This document shows, one piece after another, positions 5,398-6,289 of a DNA stretch of 6,289 nt. Position 1 is the stretch's first letter; each line of letters opens with the position of its first letter. The DNA is from JBBQZL01 sp038207745 (GTDB lineage Bacteria > Actinomycetota > Thermoleophilia > Solirubrobacterales > 70-9). The stretch covers positions 1 to 6,289 of the forward strand of contig JBBQZL010000157.1 in assembly GCA_038207745.1 (NCBI GenBank). The letters run 5' to 3'. Position numbers and translations under genes: made by a program. Below the pieces are notes generated by a model. The model worked only from the letters and a program-made list of their open reading frames with translations, was not told the DNA's origin and did not search any database.

Positions 5398-6267
5398 GGC
5401 GGGGAGCGCGAAGAAGGCGATCGTCGCGAAGTGGATCGCCGCGGCGACGATGACCAGTGCGTGGAAGACCTCGTGGTAGCCGAAGACCGCCGGATTGGGA
5501 TTCGGTCGCTGGGTCGCGTAGACGACCGCGCCGAGCGTGTAGATAAGGCCACCCGCGCCGAGCAGCAGGGTCCCGGCCGGGCCGAGAGCGCCCCATAGCT
5601 CCGGGAAGGCGGCCACCGCGACCCAGCCGAGCGATATGTAGATGATCGCGGCGACCCACTTCGGGTGGTCGATCCAGACCATCTCGACGACGGCACCGGC
5701 GATCGCCCCGATCCAGACGACCGCGAGGATCGCGTCGGCCAGCGGGCCGCTGAGGACGAGCAGGGCAAACGCCGTGTAGGTGCCGGCGATCAGAAAGAAG
5801 ATCATCGAGTGGTCGAGGCGACGCATCCACTGCCGGGCTCTTGCGTCCTTCCAGTTGACCCGGTGATAGGTGGCGCTGGTACCAAACAGAGCCGAGAGGC
5901 TGATCGCGTAGATCGCGACCGCCAAGGTTGCCTTCGGGGTCGATGCAAGCAGGATCAATCCGGCGCCGAGGACCAGCGAGACGAAGAAGGCAATCTCGTG
6001 TGAGACGCCGCGAAGCTTGGGCTTGACCGAGTGGAGCATCACCGTGGCCGCGTCCATCGCAACGCCCGCGCGCTCAACGGCGGCGTCCTTCGCGGCACCA
6101 GCCGCCTCCCTGGCGGCTCCGGCCCTGACCGCTGCTACTTCCCTGGCCTCTCCAGCCTTGACGACGGCGGCATCCCTGGCCGCGCCCGCACGCTCGACGG
6201 CGTCGTCGCGGGCGGCGGTGAACCGCTCACCCGCCCGCTCGGCGCTCTTTTTGAAGTCGTCGACCAT
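5389..6267 (-). CDS. trhA: Hemolysin III / TrhA family (PAQR-like) membrane protein with N-terminal hendecad-repeat extension
   Basis: A 292-residue inner-membrane protein. TrhA-family proteins have seven helices and a buried metal site. Their role is poorly defined: membrane energetics and lipid homeostasis have been suggested, and the hemolysin name is historical. Helices fall roughly at 92-108, 113-134, 153-172, 178-198, 204-222, 230-250 and 267-288. The family motifs are H90 (GVSHEIAF), S131-x3-H135 (SATYH), D152 (LDHSMIFFLIAGTYT), GGLIYTLGAVVY and H265-x3-H269 (YHEVFH), forming the usual His/Asp/Ser metal site. Residues 1-85 are unusual: a charged, alanine-rich helix with five 11-residue repeats (9-19, 24-34, 35-45, 46-56, 64-74; consensus VERAGAARDAA). 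The ATG at 6267 lies 6 bases from a TATCCT -10 box, supporting a leaderless start that includes the extension. The C-terminus is complete and nearly abuts the rsgA end. Confidence 0.93.
   Translation of the reverse strand: MVDDFKKSAERAGERFTAARDDAVERAGAARDAAVVKAGEAREVAAVRAGAAREAAGAAKDAAVERAGVAMDAATVMLHSVKPKLRGVSHEIAFFVSLVLGAGLILLASTPKATLAVAIYAISLSALFGTSATYHRVNWKDARARQWMRRLDHSMIFFLIAGTYTAFALLVLSGPLADAILAVVWIGAIAGAVVEMVWIDHPKWVAAIIYISLGWVAVAAFPELWGALGPAGTLLLGAGGLIYTLGAVVYATQRPNPNPAVFGYHEVFHALVIVAAAIHFATIAFFALPAGA
6046..6243 (-). repeat. Hendecad (33-bp) repeats coding for the N-terminal helix of the TrhA-like protein
   Basis: Five 11-residue units (consensus V-E-R-A-G-A-A-R-D-A-A) cover protein residues 9-74, with spacers of 4 (20-23) and 7 (57-63) residues. 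Both spacers fit the 7+4 makeup of a hendecad, so coiled-coil phase is kept. At the DNA level the plus-strand octamer TCCCTGGC recurs at 6107, 6140 and 6173, exactly 33 bases apart. This points to tandem duplication of a 33-bp unit. Confidence 0.75.
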
Positions 6268-6273
6268 GTGACA

Positions 6274-6279
6274 AGGATA
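6274..6279 (-). promoter_or_regulatory. -10 box TATCCT for the trhA-like gene, leaderless start
   Basis: On the minus strand TATCCT (TANNNT) is followed by six bases and then the ATG at 6267, placing the predicted transcript start at the start codon. GTGAC (6268-6272) and GTCAC (6285-6289) flank it as a 5-bp inverted repeat that may continue past the window edge. No Shine-Dalgarno sequence is present. Confidence 0.45.
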
Positions 6280-6289
6280 CCCGGGTCAC

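Noticed and set aside
5385..5500. A frameshifted C-terminal tail of rsgA beyond its stop codon
   Set aside because: I read the first part of the sequence after the stop in the other forward frames and found no RsgA tail. The region is the conserved end of the convergent trhA gene.
6017..6271. Alanine/serine-rich plus-strand open frame at the right end
   Set aside because: It is the antisense shadow of the 33-bp repeat region of the trhA-like gene, whose own frame leads directly into the conserved membrane domain.

Overview
The window looks like a high-GC bacterial chromosome segment. RsgA, a bacterial ribosome-assembly GTPase, rules out an archaeal host. The high GC, the scarcity of Shine-Dalgarno sequences and several TANNNT boxes placed just upstream of start codons suggest an actinobacterium. 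Thermoleophilia/Solirubrobacterales is my guess from protein flavour only. There are six protein genes, tightly packed in divergent and convergent pairs, and no RNA gene, insertion sequence or CRISPR array that I can see.

Layout. (1) Bases 1-1445, minus strand: the N-terminal 481 residues of a type IA DNA topoisomerase I. Its sequence is of the archaeal (haloarchaeal-like) kind, and its C-terminus lies beyond the left edge. (2) Bases 1446-1567: divergent promoter region with a perfect 8-bp dyad over a -10 box. (3) Bases 1568-2521, plus strand: an extended SDR sugar-nucleotide epimerase (GalE-like). (4) Bases 2522-2588: a long in-register palindrome, probably a bidirectional terminator. (5) Bases 2589-3572, minus strand: an aldo/keto reductase of the YakC/AKR13-like type. 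(6) Bases 3573-3654: divergent promoter region with a 7-bp dyad. (7) Bases 3655-4404, plus strand: a stand-alone siroheme-synthase dehydrogenase/ferrochelatase domain with an unusual N-terminal cysteine cluster. (8) Bases 4452-5384, plus strand: rsgA, ending early just after its zinc knuckle. (9) Bases 5389-6267, minus strand: a hemolysin III/TrhA (PAQR-like) seven-helix membrane protein carrying an extra N-terminal helix made of 11-residue repeats.

The genes do not form one pathway. They are housekeeping genes (DNA topology, 30S maturation, siroheme), a sugar epimerase, a redox enzyme and a membrane protein. The most notable points are the archaeal-type TopA in a bacterium, the Cys-rich extension on the siroheme enzyme, the LEA-like hendecad extension on TrhA, and perfect inverted repeats at three of the promoter or start regions. 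I see no defence island or new multi-gene system here.
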